Position numbers and translations under genes: made by a program. Below are positions 36,285-44,280 of a stretch of DNA of 59,637 bases, piece by piece. The stretch covers positions 1-59,637 of the forward strand of contig JBIKRQ010000005.1 of assembly GCA_044349155.1 (NCBI GenBank), given 5' to 3'. The notes under the pieces are model-generated. The model did not search any database and was not told where the DNA came from. It saw nothing but the letters and a program-made list of their open reading frames with translations. Every line of letters starts with the position of its first letter. The first letter of the stretch is position 1. This stretch comes from VGSZ01 sp044349155 (GTDB lineage Bacteria; Myxococcota; UBA727; VGSZ01).

Positions 36285-37640
36285 TCAAAACATCAGGCCA
36301 AGACCAAGGTTGCCCTGCACTTCGTCGTCGCCCACCACGCGGTTGCGCAGCTGCACATCCGACTTCACCACCACCTGCGGAATCGGGCGATAGCTCAGGC
36401 CCACGGTGAGCTCTTTGGTCGAGAGCTTGAGGTCGGCGTTGTAGCCGTCGGGCACGGCGAACTGCGTGTTCACAAACTCAACGCGCGCAAACGGCAACAG
36501 CTGCTGCTCGGTAAACGCAAATGGCGTGAACACGTCGTAGGCGACTTCAAGCTGTGCGCCCACCATCTGCGTGGCCATGGCTCCGGTCTTTGTGGCCTCG
36601 TCGGCGATGATCGTGGGGCTGCCATCGAGCCGCGTTGCCGCCATCAGGTCGCCGGCGTTTGGGTAGTGCCACGACGTGATCAACGTGCGCGCCTCAAGGC
36701 CGCCCCGACGAATGCGCGCGTCGGCTTCGAGGGCAATGAGTGGCAACGTGAGCCGCACCGGATCGCCGGCTTTGTTGGTGAAGCGCTCGCTCGAAAACGG
36801 CAGGCCACCGGTTTCGTTGTACAGCGCCGACACCGCAACGATGGCCCCGAGCACGGGCTCGAGCTCGACGCGACCGGTCACCATCAGGCTGCTGGCGTCG
36901 ACAAGCGAGCCATTCTGTCGGCCGTTGATCACACCGCTCGACGTAAACGCCAACGGGTCGAGGCCGGTGGTGAGGTACAGCTCGTACGACAACCCAGGGT
37001 GCAGCTCGCCGACAAAGCCGCCACCCAACTCGCGCCACGTCGACGGAATCAGGCCTTCTTCGAGGCGCGCGCGCTCCACACCATGAAACACCGGCGGCTC
37101 GTGCCACTGGTTCAAAATGCCAAAGGGGATGAGCACCAGGCCACCGCGTGCTGTGAGCATCGGCGGCCCGTTGTCCTCGACGAGGTCCCACTCCACAAAC
37201 GCCTGCTCGATCTCTGAGGCGCCATTACAGCTGCGACAGGCGATCGCGTGCTCCCACTCGAACTCGGTGTAGACACGAAGGTCGTCGGAAAACGTGTGCG
37301 CGACAAACAACACCAGGCGTCGCAGCGTGGCGCTCATGACGAGGTCGTTGAGCATCTCGCCGTTGTCGCCCGCCCCCACCGACAACGCCGACGCGTTGAT
37401 CTGCGCGTAGCCACCAATCACGGTGTTGCCCGCCGACAAACGCTCGGCCTGCAGGCCTTTCATCAACAAGCGTTCACGTTGCAGGCGGTTGGTCACCGGC
37501 GTGCCCAGCTGCGGCATCTGCAATCCGGGAAACGCGGGCGCTGGCGTTTGCACACCTGCTTCTTCGGCGGCGACGTCGTCAGGCACGGTGACTTCAACGT
37601 CGGCCACCAGCAGCGCCATGAGAGGCAACAACGCAATCAT
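36285..37640 (-). CDS. Porin-like outer membrane beta-barrel
   Basis: The 451-residue protein has a signal peptide (LLPLMALLVADVEV), a short helical or linker region, then a porin-like barrel. Features are 'TVIGGYAQINASALSVG', 'LRVYTEFEWEHAIA', 'AFVEWDL', 'ARGGLVLIPFGILNQWHEPPVFHG' (like phosphate-selective/OprO-type porins) and a C-terminal Phe in 'GNLGLGLMF'. A CRSC pair near residue 136 may form a disulfide. It overlaps the P460-like gene by 4 nt. It is inferred to let a substrate, possibly an iron complex, reach the periplasm. Confidence 0.85.
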   Translation of the reverse strand: MIALLPLMALLVADVEVTVPDDVAAEEAGVQTPAPAFPGLQMPQLGTPVTNRLQRERLLMKGLQAERLSAGNTVIGGYAQINASALSVGAGDNGEMLNDLVMSATLRRLVLFVAHTFSDDLRVYTEFEWEHAIACRSCNGASEIEQAFVEWDLVEDNGPPMLTARGGLVLIPFGILNQWHEPPVFHGVERARLEEGLIPSTWRELGGGFVGELHPGLSYELYLTTGLDPLAFTSSGVINGRQNGSLVDASSLMVTGRVELEPVLGAIVAVSALYNETGGLPFSSERFTNKAGDPVRLTLPLIALEADARIRRGGLEARTLITSWHYPNAGDLMAATRLDGSPTIIADEATKTGAMATQMVGAQLEVAYDVFTPFAFTEQQLLPFARVEFVNTQFAVPDGYNADLKLSTKELTVGLSYRPIPQVVVKSDVQLRNRVVGDDEVQGNLGLGLMF

Positions 37641-38275
37641 GGCAGCAAGGCCTCGGCAAAACGTCCGAGCGTGAGCGGCTCGGACAACACGAAATCATTG
37701 GCCCGCGCGCCGCTGTGGCACTCGTTGCAGCCACCAAAACCGGTGTCACACACACCGGCAACACAGCCGTAGCTCTCGCCGTCGGGGGGCTGTTCGCCGC
37801 GCCACTTGATGAGCAACGAGCCCGTTGTCGACGGCGCCAGCTCAAACCACTCCCACCCCGCAGCGCCGGCCGCGTTGAACGATCCGCCGCGCTTCACCAT
37901 CGCGTGGATCTCGTCGCCCGTGCCACCTTCGGCTTCTTTGCCGCTGCCCTCTTTCACCATGATGGTGCCAACGTCGAAGGTGTCGGCGTCGTCGGCGGGA
38001 ACAGCGTTGATGTAGACCACACGATCTTGTGAGGGGTGCCCATCGGTGACGGGGCCCGTGCCCACGACGACGTTGGGCCAGCTTTTGTAGTCAGCGAAGT
38101 CGGCGTTTTGCGCGAGGAACGACGCTGCCGTTTGTCCGTCGGCACCTTGATCGTGGTCAGGCAGAAACGGGCACGCTGCCACCATCGACACCGCTGCTGT
38201 GCAGACACACGCGCCCACGACCCGCAGCAACGGGCCGATGCTCGACGAGAACGTGGGCGTGTGCAGCATGGTCAT
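37637..38275 (-). CDS. Cytochrome P460-like c-type lipoprotein
   Basis: From the ATG at 38275 the protein has 212 residues, with a lipobox VAAC at residue 35. The mature part matches the cytochrome P460 domain: 'VVYINAVPADDADTFDVGTIMVKEGSG' (including the conserved VKE), 'GWEWFEL' and a C-terminal CNECH haem c motif at 183-187 followed by 'RANDFVLS'. P460 haems in characterised members oxidise hydroxylamine or NO-related substrates; the role here may be different. It starts 1 nt after the imelysin gene and overlaps the porin gene, so all are co-translated. Confidence 0.82.
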   Translation of the reverse strand: MTMLHTPTFSSSIGPLLRVVGACVCTAAVSMVAACPFLPDHDQGADGQTAASFLAQNADFADYKSWPNVVVGTGPVTDGHPSQDRVVYINAVPADDADTFDVGTIMVKEGSGKEAEGGTGDEIHAMVKRGGSFNAAGAAGWEWFELAPSTTGSLLIKWRGEQPPDGESYGCVAGVCDTGFGGCNECHSGARANDFVLSEPLTLGRFAEALLP

Positions 38276-38276
38276 C

Positions 38277-39335
38277 TCACTCAGCGAGCTGGGGGATCGA
38301 CAGCAACTCGCCACCGGCGTTGAAGGCGGCGACGAAGCCGGCGCCATTTTCGGGGTCCACTTCGCCTTCGAAGAACACGTACAGCTTGCCGTACGGCGTG
38401 GCCGCGTCGTCGGTGCTCGGCGCGTCGGGGTTCCACGTCGCGGGCACGGCCGGGATGGCGTCGCCGCTCACGGCATCGAGGGCCGCCTGGGCGCGCTCAA
38501 AGCCGGCGAGGATGGTGGCGTACTGGTCAGCACCGCCGTCGACGGAGTTGAACAGCACTTCGAACGCCGCGAAGATCTGCTTGCCGCCAGCAAGGTTGGC
38601 GCGCATGTCGGCGAGGGTGAACTGGGCGTAGCGGCTTTCGTCTTCGCCGGTGCCAGCAAGGCTCACCTTCTCAAACTGTTCTTCCATCGAGCCGAGCACG
38701 CCGCGGTAGGCGGTTTCTTTGGCGAGGGCCAACGGGCCGAACTCGTCGATCATCTGCTGGGTGTCGTCGACGAGGCGCTGGGTGAGGCCGGTCTTGAAGT
38801 CGGCGGCTTCGGCTTCGGTCTGCGGGAAGCGCGCGGGCGAGTAGTTCTCGCCGAGGCCTTCTTCAAACGCGACGATGCTCGCGGGAATCACATCGGAAAA
38901 AATCACGCGCTCAATGCCGTGCACACCGATCACACCCTCGCCGTCAAACAGGTTGTCGTCGTCGGCCTCAGCGATGAAGCCGTCGTAGCGCTCGTCGGTG
39001 GACGCATCGAGGTTTGGAAACAGCACCGCAATCGCACCTTCGATGTTCTCGTAGTGCACGCGCGCGTTCTTCCACTCCACGCGCATCGCGGCGACCGCCG
39101 CTGCGTCGTCGGCGGCGTTCCAACCGTCGGCATCGGCCGCAGGAGCAGCAGCCTGCAGGGCGACCGCAGCCGCGTTGAGCGCTTCAAGCTCGGCGGTGAT
39201 GTAGGTCTTCACGCCGGCGATGGCTTCGGCCTCGGGATCGTCGAGGCTCGGGTTTTCGCAGGCGGCAAGGCCGACAGCAGCACACACAGACAACGCGGGA
39301 AACAAGACAGACGCAGGAAACGACACAGACTTCAT
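38277..39335 (-). CDS. Imelysin-family (EfeO/IrpA-type) lipoprotein
   Basis: The 352-residue protein has lipobox LAAC at residue 26. The four-helix-bundle imelysin domain carries the family's HxxE motif (GVHGIERVIF, 139-142), an upstream acidic segment 'VHYENIEGAIA', and repeated helical 'FPQTEAEAADFKTGLTQRLVDDTQQMIDEFGPLALA'. Imelysin-type proteins (EfeO, IrpA) are iron-regulated periplasmic or surface proteins thought to bind iron. It lies 36 nt after the di-haem oxidoreductase gene, a pairing widespread in iron-regulated operons. Confidence 0.92.
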   Translation of the reverse strand: MKSVSFPASVLFPALSVCAAVGLAACENPSLDDPEAEAIAGVKTYITAELEALNAAAVALQAAAPAADADGWNAADDAAAVAAMRVEWKNARVHYENIEGAIAVLFPNLDASTDERYDGFIAEADDDNLFDGEGVIGVHGIERVIFSDVIPASIVAFEEGLGENYSPARFPQTEAEAADFKTGLTQRLVDDTQQMIDEFGPLALAKETAYRGVLGSMEEQFEKVSLAGTGEDESRYAQFTLADMRANLAGGKQIFAAFEVLFNSVDGGADQYATILAGFERAQAALDAVSGDAIPAVPATWNPDAPSTDDAATPYGKLYVFFEGEVDPENGAGFVAAFNAGGELLSIPQLAE

Positions 39336-39371
39336 GATGCTCTCGAGGTGCGAGGTCTCAGAGGGTGGAGC

Positions 39372-40589
39372 TCAGAGGCTCTCGACGTAGCGGACGAGGA
39401 GGTCTTGTTGGGCAGCGCTCAGGCCGTTGAAGCGCACAACGCTGTCGTTGGCTTCGCTGCCGTCGCTGCTGTGGGCGGCAATCGCGTCGCGCACGGTCTT
39501 TGAGCGACCGTCGTGCATGTAGCCGTCGAAGAAGCGCAGGCCGAGCAGCGGTGCGGTCTTCCACTCGCGACCCGAGGCATCACCGTCGACGATGTCGTCT
39601 TTGAGGCCCTCGCCCATGTCGTGCAGCAACAGGTCGGTGAACATGAACACGTCGCGATCGGCGAGCGGGGCGATCGCCCAGTTTGCAGCCGTGTGCTGCT
39701 GCGGCACATGGCACACCGCACAGCGCGCTTCGGCGAACACGGCAGCACCGTCGGCCTCGTTCACGTCGACGAAATCGCGGCGCGGCGCATCGACCAGGCG
39801 CATGTACATCGCGATCGCGTTGATGCGGTCGGCGTCGACATCCACACCGGGCTTGAAGTCGTCGACGATGCCTTCGGGATTGGCGATCTCCGTCGGGCGC
39901 ATCGGCGAGGTGATGCCCATGTCGCCCTGAAACGCGTCGGCGGTGAACTCGTCGAGGGTGGCGATGCGGCCCTTCAAGCCGAAGCGACCAATCAAGCCTT
40001 CATCACCAGGCTGGTGGTTGTGCACGATGGGCTTCGGGTTCGCGGCACTCTGCCAACGCACGCGGTGGATGCGGCCCGAAATGCCGTCGTCGCGGTTTTG
40101 CTGGGCGGCTTCGAAGCCTTCGATCACGGCGTCGTCGATGGCCTCGATGAAGCCCCGGCCAAACACCGCGGGCCCGATGCGCGTTGAGATGTGCACCGCA
40201 CCATCGGGGGGCAGGATGGGGGTGGTGGCACCGCCGTCGACATACGGGTGGATGGTGTTGCCGGTGGGCAGTGCGATCGGCGCGCCGTCGTCGTCGAACG
40301 CGGCCATTTTTTGCACGAAGCCCGGGCCCTTGCCGTCGTTGGCGTGGCACGAGGCGCACGAGGTGCGGATGTACATGGGCCCAAGGCCCTGGGCCGAAAA
40401 CATGCGCGCTTCGAAGAAGGCGTCGCCGTCGTCGAAGGCCTTTTGCAGTTCGGGCGTGAGGCCGGCGAGGGGATCGTCGCTGTTGTCTTCGGTGATGAGC
40501 ACCGGTGCGGGGGCCTGCTCCGGCTCGGTGTCGACGCACGCCGCCGCCGTTGAAACAGCAAGCAGGGCCGACAGGGTCACAACGCGCAT
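39372..40589 (-). CDS. Di-haem oxidoreductase (DUF1111/thiol oxidoreductase-like) lipoprotein
   Basis: From the ATG at 40589 the protein has 405 residues. It has a signal peptide with Cys at about 18 (lipoprotein), a first haem c site CASCH at 78-82 with 'NDGKGPG', and a second CAVCH at 290-294. The family motif region 'FGLKGRIATLDEFTADAFQGDMGITS' lies between, and 'PLLGLRFFDGYMHDGRSKTVRDAI' near the end. This is the DHOR family related to MauG/CcpA peroxidases. A good AGGA site and a Fur-box-like sequence lie directly upstream. It is the first gene of the operon and probably passes electrons to or from the imelysin and P460-like partners. Confidence 0.92.
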   Translation of the reverse strand: MRVVTLSALLAVSTAAACVDTEPEQAPAPVLITEDNSDDPLAGLTPELQKAFDDGDAFFEARMFSAQGLGPMYIRTSCASCHANDGKGPGFVQKMAAFDDDGAPIALPTGNTIHPYVDGGATTPILPPDGAVHISTRIGPAVFGRGFIEAIDDAVIEGFEAAQQNRDDGISGRIHRVRWQSAANPKPIVHNHQPGDEGLIGRFGLKGRIATLDEFTADAFQGDMGITSPMRPTEIANPEGIVDDFKPGVDVDADRINAIAMYMRLVDAPRRDFVDVNEADGAAVFAEARCAVCHVPQQHTAANWAIAPLADRDVFMFTDLLLHDMGEGLKDDIVDGDASGREWKTAPLLGLRFFDGYMHDGRSKTVRDAIAAHSSDGSEANDSVVRFNGLSAAQQDLLVRYVESL

Positions 40590-40600
40590 TCGCTCATCCT

Positions 40601-40626
40601 GATTATGAGAATGAAAACCATTTTTA
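40601..40626 (-). promoter_or_regulatory. Fur-box-like operator of the di-haem/imelysin operon
   Basis: Three tandem hexamers GATTAT-GAGAAT-GAAAAC (40601-40618) match the GATAAT hexamer array of Fur boxes at 5, 5 and 4 of 6 positions, followed by CATTTTT. The site lies 12-37 nt upstream of the first ATG in otherwise GC-rich DNA. Fe(II)-Fur repression is inferred. Confidence 0.7.
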
Positions 40627-40700
40627 ACCTGCCGCCGCGTTTCGGGTTCGTCAATCCCGGTGTCGGCGGGCGGCATTTCTGCAAACCCCTGATTTTGGAT

Positions 40701-40731
40701 GGAAAATAAAACCGGACCCTTGCGGGCCCGG
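40701..40731 (-). terminator. Intrinsic terminator of the DsbA-like gene
   Basis: On the minus strand the stem CCGGGCCC/GGGTCCGG (one G-U pair) with a GCAA loop is followed directly by TTTTATTTT, a classic rho-independent terminator 27 nt after the stop at 40759. Confidence 0.88.
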
Positions 40732-40758
40732 CGTGCGGAGCAGGTCAATGGCGGCCGC

Positions 40759-41463
40759 TCAGAGCCCGCGTTCCTTGATCAGGGCCTTCACGCCATCGAC
40801 CGAGCGATCCTTGAGCTCCCAACCGTTCACAAACAGCGCGGGCGTGCCGCGGACCGAAACCCGCTGGGCGAGTTGAGCGATGGCTTCCAGCTCGCCTTCA
40901 GCGTTCTCGGCGGCAGCGAGCACGGCGGCGCGTGGCAGCTTCAGGCGCTTGATCGCGCGCGCGAAGAACTCGTCGTCGAGACCGCGCTGGTTGGCGTAGG
41001 CGAGTTCGATGAAGTCCCAGGCCGCTTTGTCGCCGGCGACCTTCTGGATGCCAATCGCGATGCGTGCGGCGGGCCGCGCGTCTTTGTGAAACGACAGCGG
41101 GAAGTGCTTGTAGACGACGTTGATGTTGTCCCGGAGTTCGGGATCGTCGAGGAGCTCTTGCATCAACGGATGCGCGCGCGCCGAAAACGGGCACTGCATC
41201 TCGGCGAAGATCACCAGCGAGTAGCGGGCGTCTCGCGGGCCAAGCACGGGACTGTTGCCGATGGGCAGTTTCCACGGCTTTGCCTGCGTCGGCACCTGGG
41301 CACGGGCTGGTCCTGCTGGCGCTGCTTCGAGTGCTTTGACACGCGCACTGAGCGATTCGACGGTGGCTTCGAGTTGGCGGACCCGCTCAGCGAGTGCAGC
41401 GTCGTCGGCGAGCACAGCGGTCGAGGTGAGCAGAGCAACGAGACCAAACAGGGCAACACGCAT
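40759..41463 (-). CDS. DsbA-like thioredoxin-fold protein with single active-site Cys
   Basis: From the ATG at 41463 the protein has 234 residues. It has a signal peptide, a coiled-coil segment of about 25 residues ('LAERVRQLEATVESLSARVKALEA'), then a DsbA/Thioredoxin_4 domain ('YSLVIFAEMQCPFSARAHPLMQEL'). The active site is C-P-F-S, so the second Cys of CxxC is Ser. The cis-Pro loop is 'VRGTPALFVNG'. A monothiol site cannot catalyse dithiol oxidation by itself; it may act as an isomerase/reductase with glutathione-like thiols or as a chaperone. The coiled coil suggests oligomers. An intrinsic terminator follows. Confidence 0.88.
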   Translation of the reverse strand: MRVALFGLVALLTSTAVLADDAALAERVRQLEATVESLSARVKALEAAPAGPARAQVPTQAKPWKLPIGNSPVLGPRDARYSLVIFAEMQCPFSARAHPLMQELLDDPELRDNINVVYKHFPLSFHKDARPAARIAIGIQKVAGDKAAWDFIELAYANQRGLDDEFFARAIKRLKLPRAAVLAAAENAEGELEAIAQLAQRVSVRGTPALFVNGWELKDRSVDGVKALIKERGL

Positions 41464-41568
41464 GCGCGTGGCTGGCACGCTCGCGTCTCGCCTTCAATGC
41501 TGGTGCCTCGCAACGGTGATGCACGCACGGTGGTTGCGTCGACGATGTGCAGCAGGCGACAACGCGCC

Positions 41569-42516
41569 ATGGCCGACTCGCGCATTGTCTTCATTGTGAA
41601 TCCCCGCTCGGCCGCCGGGGCCACGCTGCGCCGCTTCGAGCAGCACCGTCGTCGCGTCACCGATCTGATGACGAGCAAGGGCCACGTCGTCGACGTCTGC
41701 CTCACCGAAGCCCCTCGCCATGCCACGCGCTTCGCCCGCGATGCCGTGCGCGCTGGTGCCACCGCTGTCATCGCTGTGGGCGGCGATGGCACCAACAACG
41801 AAGTGATCAACGGCTTCTTCGACGACGACGGCGTGCGCTTGCCGGGCGATACCGCCTTTGGCGTGGTCACCTCGGGCACGGGCGGCGACTTTCGACGCAC
41901 GCTGGGCTGGGGCACTGAGCCGATCCTCGACATCGAGCGCATCGCCAATCTGCAGCGTCGTCGAATCGACGTGGGCCGCATCTGGTGCACCGACGCGACG
42001 GGCAAAGAAGTCAGCCGTTACTTCTTGAACGAGTCGAGCTTCGGCCTGTCTGGTGACGTCGTCGACAACGCCAACCGCAGCAGCAAAAAGCTGGGCGCGC
42101 AGTTGTCGTTCTTCAAGGCCGCCTTGAAGGCCGCGGTGGTGTACGAGCCAAAGAAGGTCGAGCTCTCCGTCGACGGCGGTCCGTCGACCATCGAAGACAT
42201 CTCGTTCGTCGCCATCACCAACGGCCAGTACTTCGGCGGCAGCATGAAGGTGGCGCCCAACGCGTCGCTCGACGACGGCCGCTTCGACACCGTCGTCACC
42301 CACGGTGGTCTGGGCTTTTGGTTGAAGAACGTCGCGGGCCTGTACAGCGGCCGCTACATCAACGTCGACGGCGTGCGCGTGGTGCGCAACCAAACGCTGT
42401 CGGCCAAAGCCATCAACGCCAACGAACGCGTGCCGATCGAAGTCGATGGCGAAGCCCCCGGCTTTCTGCCTGCGCGCTGGGAAATCGTGCCCGCGGCGGT
42501 CGACCTGCTCGTGTAG
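41569..42516 (+). CDS. Diacylglycerol/lipid kinase family protein
   Basis: The 315-residue protein has the lipid-kinase hallmarks: 'FIVNPRSAAG' at the N-terminus, the nucleotide-binding GGDGTNNEV at 71-79, and 'VTSGTGGDFRRTLGW' (the G-T-x-x-D-x-x-R loop). The C-terminal lobe has 'ITNGQYFGGSMKVAPNASLDDGRFD' and the 'EVDGE' motif. Relatives phosphorylate diacylglycerol, sphingoid bases or related lipids at the membrane. The ATG at 41569 places the first beta strand five residues in. It is divergent from the DsbA-like gene and ends 110 nt before the PHA operon. Confidence 0.92.
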   Translation: MADSRIVFIVNPRSAAGATLRRFEQHRRRVTDLMTSKGHVVDVCLTEAPRHATRFARDAVRAGATAVIAVGGDGTNNEVINGFFDDDGVRLPGDTAFGVVTSGTGGDFRRTLGWGTEPILDIERIANLQRRRIDVGRIWCTDATGKEVSRYFLNESSFGLSGDVVDNANRSSKKLGAQLSFFKAALKAAVVYEPKKVELSVDGGPSTIEDISFVAITNGQYFGGSMKVAPNASLDDGRFDTVVTHGGLGFWLKNVAGLYSGRYINVDGVRVVRNQTLSAKAINANERVPIEVDGEAPGFLPARWEIVPAAVDLLV

Positions 42517-42555
42517 GTGTGCTGATTCCACTGTGATTTCGGGGTGATGCAGAGT

Positions 42556-42575
42556 TTTTGTGCAAGTGCACAAAA
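42556..42575. promoter_or_regulatory. 20-bp palindromic operator candidate for the PHA synthase operon
   Basis: Two perfect 9-bp arms (TTTTGTGCA and TGCACAAAA) are separated by AG. It lies 51 nt before the 42627 ATG and is AT-rich against its surroundings. TGC/GCA-type palindromes are bound by PhaR regulators in some PHA producers, so a PhaR-like repressor site is plausible, but the exact match is not established. Confidence 0.6.
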
Positions 42576-42626
42576 GCCCCCTTGTTCTCACCCGCATCCG
42601 CTCGCACATTGGCCGCGAGGTGAACC

Positions 42627-42836
42627 ATGGCCAAGGCCAAGCGTGGTGCTGATACGCCGCTGCCCGAGGAGTTGCTCGACCGCAGCATCGGCGTGCTCGA
42701 AGGACCGCTGAACCGCGTGCTCGAGCGCGTGCTGCGCAGTCGTCTGGTGCTGTTGCCCATCGGTGTGTCGGTGAAGGTCGTGTTTCGCACCGCCGACTTC
42801 CTCCTGCATGGTCCGCGCGGCAAAGGCGGTCGCTGA
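42627..42836 (+). CDS. Small protein co-transcribed with PHA synthase
   Basis: The 69-residue product has a GAGGTGA site before the ATG. It has 'LPEELLDRSIGVLEGPLNRVLERVLRSRLVLLPIGVSVKVVFRTADFLL', an amphipathic helix followed by a hydrophobic segment. The stop overlaps the synthase ATG (1 nt), so the two are coupled. An amphipathic/hydrophobic small protein ahead of phaC suggests a phasin-like or granule-targeting role, but this is inference. Confidence 0.75.
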   Translation: MAKAKRGADTPLPEELLDRSIGVLEGPLNRVLERVLRSRLVLLPIGVSVKVVFRTADFLLHGPRGKGGR

Positions 42837-43984
42837 TGGTCAGCTTGTCTCCCTCGTCGGTGCTGCGTCGTCTGGGCACGTTTACGACGGTGCCTGATGC
42901 CATTGCCCGCACGGCCGGTGCCTTGAGCCTCGCGCGTGCGTCGGTGGCCCGTGAGCCAGCGCCAGTGGCGCCGTCGCCTGCCGACGTCATCCACCGCATC
43001 GGTGCCGCGCGCTTGTTGCGCTACCGCCGTCATCCCGAGGCCGCGCGCGTGGTGGGCAAAGCGCCCATCCTGTTGTCGCCCAGCCTCATCAACCGGCTCT
43101 ACGTGCTCGACCTGAAAACGGGCATCTCCGTCGTCGAGCAGCTGCTCAAGGCCGGGCACCCCGTCTACGGCATCGACTGGGGCGACCCGGGTGAAGCCGA
43201 GCGTGGTGTCGGTTTCGAGGGCTTTGTCGAACGCCTCGCCAACATGCTCGAAGAAGCGTGCGTCGACGCCAACGTCGAAAAAATGACCGTGCTTGGTCAC
43301 TGCCTCGGCGGCACGATCGCTGCGGCATTGGCGGCCACCAACGACGAGCACATGCAGTCACTCGTGCTGCTCACCACGCCGTTGTCGTTTCACGACAAGG
43401 GGTTGTTGTCGACGTGGAGCCGAGCTCCGTTCATCGACGCCAAAGACATCACGCGCGTGGTGGGCCACGTGCCCGCGTGGATTACACAGCCCACGTTTCA
43501 AGCGCTCAAGCCGATGGGGCAGGTCAGCAAAGTGCTGCGCCTGTGGCAGTCGTTGGGCAACCCCACGTTCCTCGAGTTCTTCCGCTGTCTCGAGACGTGG
43601 ATCAACGACAACGTCGCCATCCCCGACGCCTTCTTCGAAGACTTGATCGGTCAGCTCTACCAGCAAGACGCGCTCGTGAAGGGCAACGTCATCTTCAAAG
43701 ACGGCCCTGTCGTGCTCGAGCAGATCTCGGTGCCATGCCTGGCCGTCGCGGCAAGCGAAGACCACATCGTGCCGTCGTCGTCGGCTGTCGATCCTGCCAA
43801 GCGCTTTGGCTCTGTGGTGAACCGCCAGGTGGTGATGGAGGGCGGACACATCGGTGTGGTCGTTGGCAGTCTTGCTCGTCGGAAGTTGTGGCCGTTGCTG
43901 CTTGAGTGGCTTGCTGAGCAGGAAGCACCTGCGGCCCCGGTGCCGTCGCCTGCTGCGGCGTCGTCGACGTCGACGGTGAACTGA
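42836..43984 (+). CDS. phaC: Polyhydroxyalkanoate synthase-like alpha/beta hydrolase
   Basis: The 382-residue protein shows the PHA synthase catalytic triad: Cys156 in GHCLGGT (the G-x-C-x-G lipase-like box), Asp309 in ASEDHIVP and His338 in EGGHIGV. It also has 'ILLSPSLINRLYVLDL', 'GHPVYGIDWGDP' and 'LETWINDNVAIPDAFFEDL', all characteristic. The length fits class III PhaC catalytic subunits. It polymerises 3-hydroxyacyl-CoA into intracellular storage granules. No phaE is next to it; the small upstream gene may be the partner. The ending 'PVPSPAAASSTSTVN' is low-complexity. Confidence 0.9.
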   Translation: MVSLSPSSVLRRLGTFTTVPDAIARTAGALSLARASVAREPAPVAPSPADVIHRIGAARLLRYRRHPEAARVVGKAPILLSPSLINRLYVLDLKTGISVVEQLLKAGHPVYGIDWGDPGEAERGVGFEGFVERLANMLEEACVDANVEKMTVLGHCLGGTIAAALAATNDEHMQSLVLLTTPLSFHDKGLLSTWSRAPFIDAKDITRVVGHVPAWITQPTFQALKPMGQVSKVLRLWQSLGNPTFLEFFRCLETWINDNVAIPDAFFEDLIGQLYQQDALVKGNVIFKDGPVVLEQISVPCLAVAASEDHIVPSSSAVDPAKRFGSVVNRQVVMEGGHIGVVVGSLARRKLWPLLLEWLAEQEAPAAPVPSPAAASSTSTVN

Positions 43985-44280
43985 CTCTCGGTCGCGCTCG
44001 TGTCGTTCTTCACGTCGTCCTGGAAACGACGTGGGCTCTGTCGCCCTTCACGTCGTTGTGGAAACGGCGTCGTCGGCGATCAGTGCACTCGAGCTGTGCG
44101 CTACGCCTTCGGCGCGAGTCAGGGGGCGCTCGCGCGGCGCCCCCTGACAACCCCCCGCGCTCGGCGGGGTCTGTGCGATTCACCCCGTGCACTTTGAGCG
44201 TCGGCGCCGGAGGCCGCTCTCGTCGTCGAACGGGCTGGCGCCTCCTGGTTCAAAGTGCATCGGCTAGGCGCCCCTCCGGC
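43985..44280. other. Non-coding region with strong hairpins after phaC
   Basis: I see no convincing gene here. The stretch has two similar short segments at about 44009 and 44048 (CTTCACGTCGT...GGAAACG) and two tandem GC hairpins (44118-44169). A distant inverted repeat is at 44188-44197 and 44250-44259 (TGCACTTTGA / TCAAAGTGCA). It may end the phaC transcript or encode a structured RNA. Confidence 0.5.
44118..44169 (+). terminator. Two adjacent GC-rich hairpins downstream of phaC
   Basis: The first is a perfect 12-bp stem (GTCAGGGGGCGC with GCGCCCCCTGAC, loop 7 nt, 44118-44148). The second is a 6-bp stem (CCCCGC with GCGGGG, loop 5 nt, 44153-44169). No U-tract follows. They may act as a barrier to RNA polymerase or exonucleases. 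Confidence 0.6.
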
